64,000 nucleotides of DNA from CBDAQD01 sp965275905. GTDB lineage: Bacteria > Pseudomonadota > Alphaproteobacteria > Rhizobiales > JAJFHC01. The notes under the pieces are model-generated. The model saw only the letters and a program-made list of their open reading frames with translations. It made no database searches and was not told the DNA's origin. Where the stretch lies: assembly GCA_965275905.1 (NCBI GenBank), contig CBDHYJ010000079.1, forward strand, positions 97,462 to 161,461. Direction: 5' to 3'. Below are positions 62,749 to 64,000 of this stretch, piece after piece (position 1 is the stretch's first letter; each line of letters opens with the position of its first letter). The translations under genes and the position numbers were made by a program.

Positions 62749-63495
62749 ATGCACAAGATCCTCGCGCTCTGGGCCGTGCCCCGCTCCACCTCGACCGCCT
62801 TCGAATGGATGATGCGCCAGCGCGGCGACACGCAGTGTTTCCACGAGCCGTTCGGCGAGGCCTGGTATCAGGGCGAAACCCCGCTCTGGCCGCGCTTCCG
62901 CGAGGGCGACGTGCGCACGCCGGGACTGACGCTCGGGAGCGTGTGGACCGGCCTGCAGGCGGCGGCCGAAGCCGGCCCCGTCTTCTCCAAGGACTTCCCC
63001 CACTATATCGACCACATGTGGACCGACGCGTTCCTGGACCATTTCACGCACAGCTTCCTGATCCGCGATCCCGCCAAGACGATCACGTCGATGTTCGACA
63101 AGTGGCCGGACTTCCACGAGAAGGAAGTCGGCTTCGCCGAGCAGCGCGCACTGTTCGACCGGATCTGCGACCGCGCCGGCACGCCGCCCCCGGTGCTCGA
63201 CAGCGACGACCTGCTCGAAGACCCACACGGCATGGTCGAGGCCTGGTGCGACGCGGTCGGCATCCCGTTCATGGCCGACGCGCTCAGCTGGGAACCCGGC
63301 GCCCGCGACGAGGTCAGCTGGTGGGACGGCGGCTCTTTTCACGCCAATCTCAGGAACTCCGATGGCCTGAAACCCCAGCAACGCAAATACGTGGATATCT
63401 CGGATGCGCCCGAGCGGGTGAAAGAGATTCACGCGGACGTCCTTCCCCACTATGAACACCTGCGCCGTCATCGGCTCGGATTGAAAACGGAGTAG
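62749..63495 (+). CDS. sulfotransferase-family protein
   Basis: 248 residues. The PAPS-binding 5'-loop is AVPRSTSTAFEWMMRQRG (about 9-27) and the 3'-phosphate segment is FLIRDPAKTITSMFDKW (about 103-118); VFSKDFPHY lies between. No membrane segment or signal peptide. Such short cytoplasmic members transfer sulfate to small molecules or glycans; some relatives have lost activity. APS kinase, which makes the donor PAPS, begins 5 nt downstream, strongly supporting real sulfotransferase activity. The longer frame in front is the end of the AMDase-like gene in another frame and is rejected. Confidence 0.82.
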   Translation: MHKILALWAVPRSTSTAFEWMMRQRGDTQCFHEPFGEAWYQGETPLWPRFREGDVRTPGLTLGSVWTGLQAAAEAGPVFSKDFPHYIDHMWTDAFLDHFTHSFLIRDPAKTITSMFDKWPDFHEKEVGFAEQRALFDRICDRAGTPPPVLDSDDLLEDPHGMVEAWCDAVGIPFMADALSWEPGARDEVSWWDGGSFHANLRNSDGLKPQQRKYVDISDAPERVKEIHADVLPHYEHLRRHRLGLKTE

Positions 63496-63500
63496 CCGGA

Positions 63501-64000
63501 ATGTCTCTCACAGGTTCGAACCCCCAGGGTCAGACGCCTCACACGTCGAGCAATGTCGAATGGCACGGCATGAAAGTCGACAAGGCGCTTCGGGCGACGT
63601 CCAACGGACAAAAGCCCTGCGCGCTCTGGTTCACCGGTTTCTCGGGTGCCGGCAAATCCACGATAGCCGACAGGCTGGAGCAGAAACTCTATCAGGCCGG
63701 CAAGCGGACCTATTTGCTCGACGGTGACAATGTCCGCCACGGCCTCAACAGGGATCTCGGCTTTTCCGACGAAGACCGCGTCGAGAACATCAGGCGTATC
63801 GCGGAGATGTCCAAGCTGTTTGTCGATGCGGGACTGATTGTGCTCGTCTCTTTCATCTCGCCGTTCCGTGCCGAGCGCCGGATGGCGCGCGAACTTCTGG
63901 ACGCGGGCGAATTCGTCGAAATCTTCGTCGACACGCCGCTGGATGTCTGCGAAGAGCGCGACCCCAAGGGGCTCTACAAGAAGGCCCGCGCAGGGGAGAT
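63501..64000 (+). CDS. cysC: adenylylsulfate kinase (APS kinase), 3' end outside window
   Basis: First 166 codons; the gene is cut by the window. Phosphorylates APS to PAPS. P-loop GFSGAGKS at 46-53, then LLDGDNVRHGLNRDLGFSDEDRVENIRRIAEMSKLF, the APS-binding VSFISPFRAERRMAREL and VDTPLDVCEERDPKGLYKKARAG; all are CysC features. An N-terminal extension of about 25 residues precedes the domain. The ATG directly follows the sulfotransferase stop. With the neighbour it makes a small PAPS-supply and sulfation unit. Confidence 0.9.
   Translation, partial: MSLTGSNPQGQTPHTSSNVEWHGMKVDKALRATSNGQKPCALWFTGFSGAGKSTIADRLEQKLYQAGKRTYLLDGDNVRHGLNRDLGFSDEDRVENIRRIAEMSKLFVDAGLIVLVSFISPFRAERRMARELLDAGEFVEIFVDTPLDVCEERDPKGLYKKARAGE

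Overview
The window is a GC-rich stretch (roughly 60-65% GC by eye) of a Gram-negative chromosome, most likely an alphaproteobacterium related to Rhodospirillales. Pointers are the alpha-type RpoH promoter in front of a small heat-shock gene, a Dnr-type regulator beside napEFDABC, a single-chain indolepyruvate ferredoxin oxidoreductase, a TakP-like TRAP transporter and a SitABCD metal transporter with Fur-family boxes. Taxonomy is an inference from gene content. I see no tRNA, rRNA, CRISPR array, insertion sequence or prophage.

Layout. 0-5 kb: a cut-off alpha/beta hydrolase, a gene-free stretch with a minus-strand terminator, a heat-shock-controlled Hsp20 with a ROSE-like RNA thermometer, a threonine aldolase and an S9 peptidase. 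5-11 kb: glutamate synthase gltBD. 11-19 kb: cell-envelope genes (SGNH hydrolase, lytic transglycosylase, galE, galU, an outer-membrane barrel, kdsD). 18.6-23.8 kb: a Dnr-type regulator divergent from the periplasmic nitrate reductase operon napEFDABC, with one FNR/Dnr box between them. 24-28.8 kb: motAB, an NfeD/SPFH pair and ferrochelatase. 28.9-32.8 kb: sitABCD, whose ATPase gene carries a one-base frameshift. 32.9-41.4 kb: one long minus-strand unit with an acyl-CoA synthetase, a complete Liv-type ABC transporter and a PaaK-like ligase. 41.8-45.4 kb: a hybrid histidine kinase, a secreted beta-trefoil protein and an OmpR-type regulator. 45.4-56.1 kb: a minus-strand block with a TakP-like TRAP transporter, a short-chain dehydrogenase, an acyl-CoA dehydrogenase and the 2-oxoacid:ferredoxin oxidoreductase. 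56.6-64 kb: a gamma-glutamyl hydrolase, a haloacid dehalogenase, a cobalt-type nitrile hydratase operon, an unusual metallophosphoesterase relative, a LysR regulator, an arylmalonate decarboxylase-like enzyme, a sulfotransferase and APS kinase (cut by the window end).

How it fits together. The 45-56 kb block reads as one catabolic idea: import of 2-oxo acids (TRAP), oxidative decarboxylation to acyl-CoA (IOR), then dehydrogenation (acyl-CoA dehydrogenase, SDR). The 33-41 kb block similarly joins uptake by a Liv-type ABC transporter to CoA activation by two different ligases. The last 6 kb gathers enzymes acting on nitriles, malonate-type acids, halo-acids and sulfate esters, possibly for an environmental organic substrate.

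The observations most worth a second look are the truncated reading frame of sitB, the 325-residue coiled-coil tail on the TRAP large permease, an 11-base sequence that recurs exactly at three TAG stop codons, the metallophosphoesterase relative that lacks its first metal-binding motif, the RpoH/ROSE control region, and several well-formed operators.
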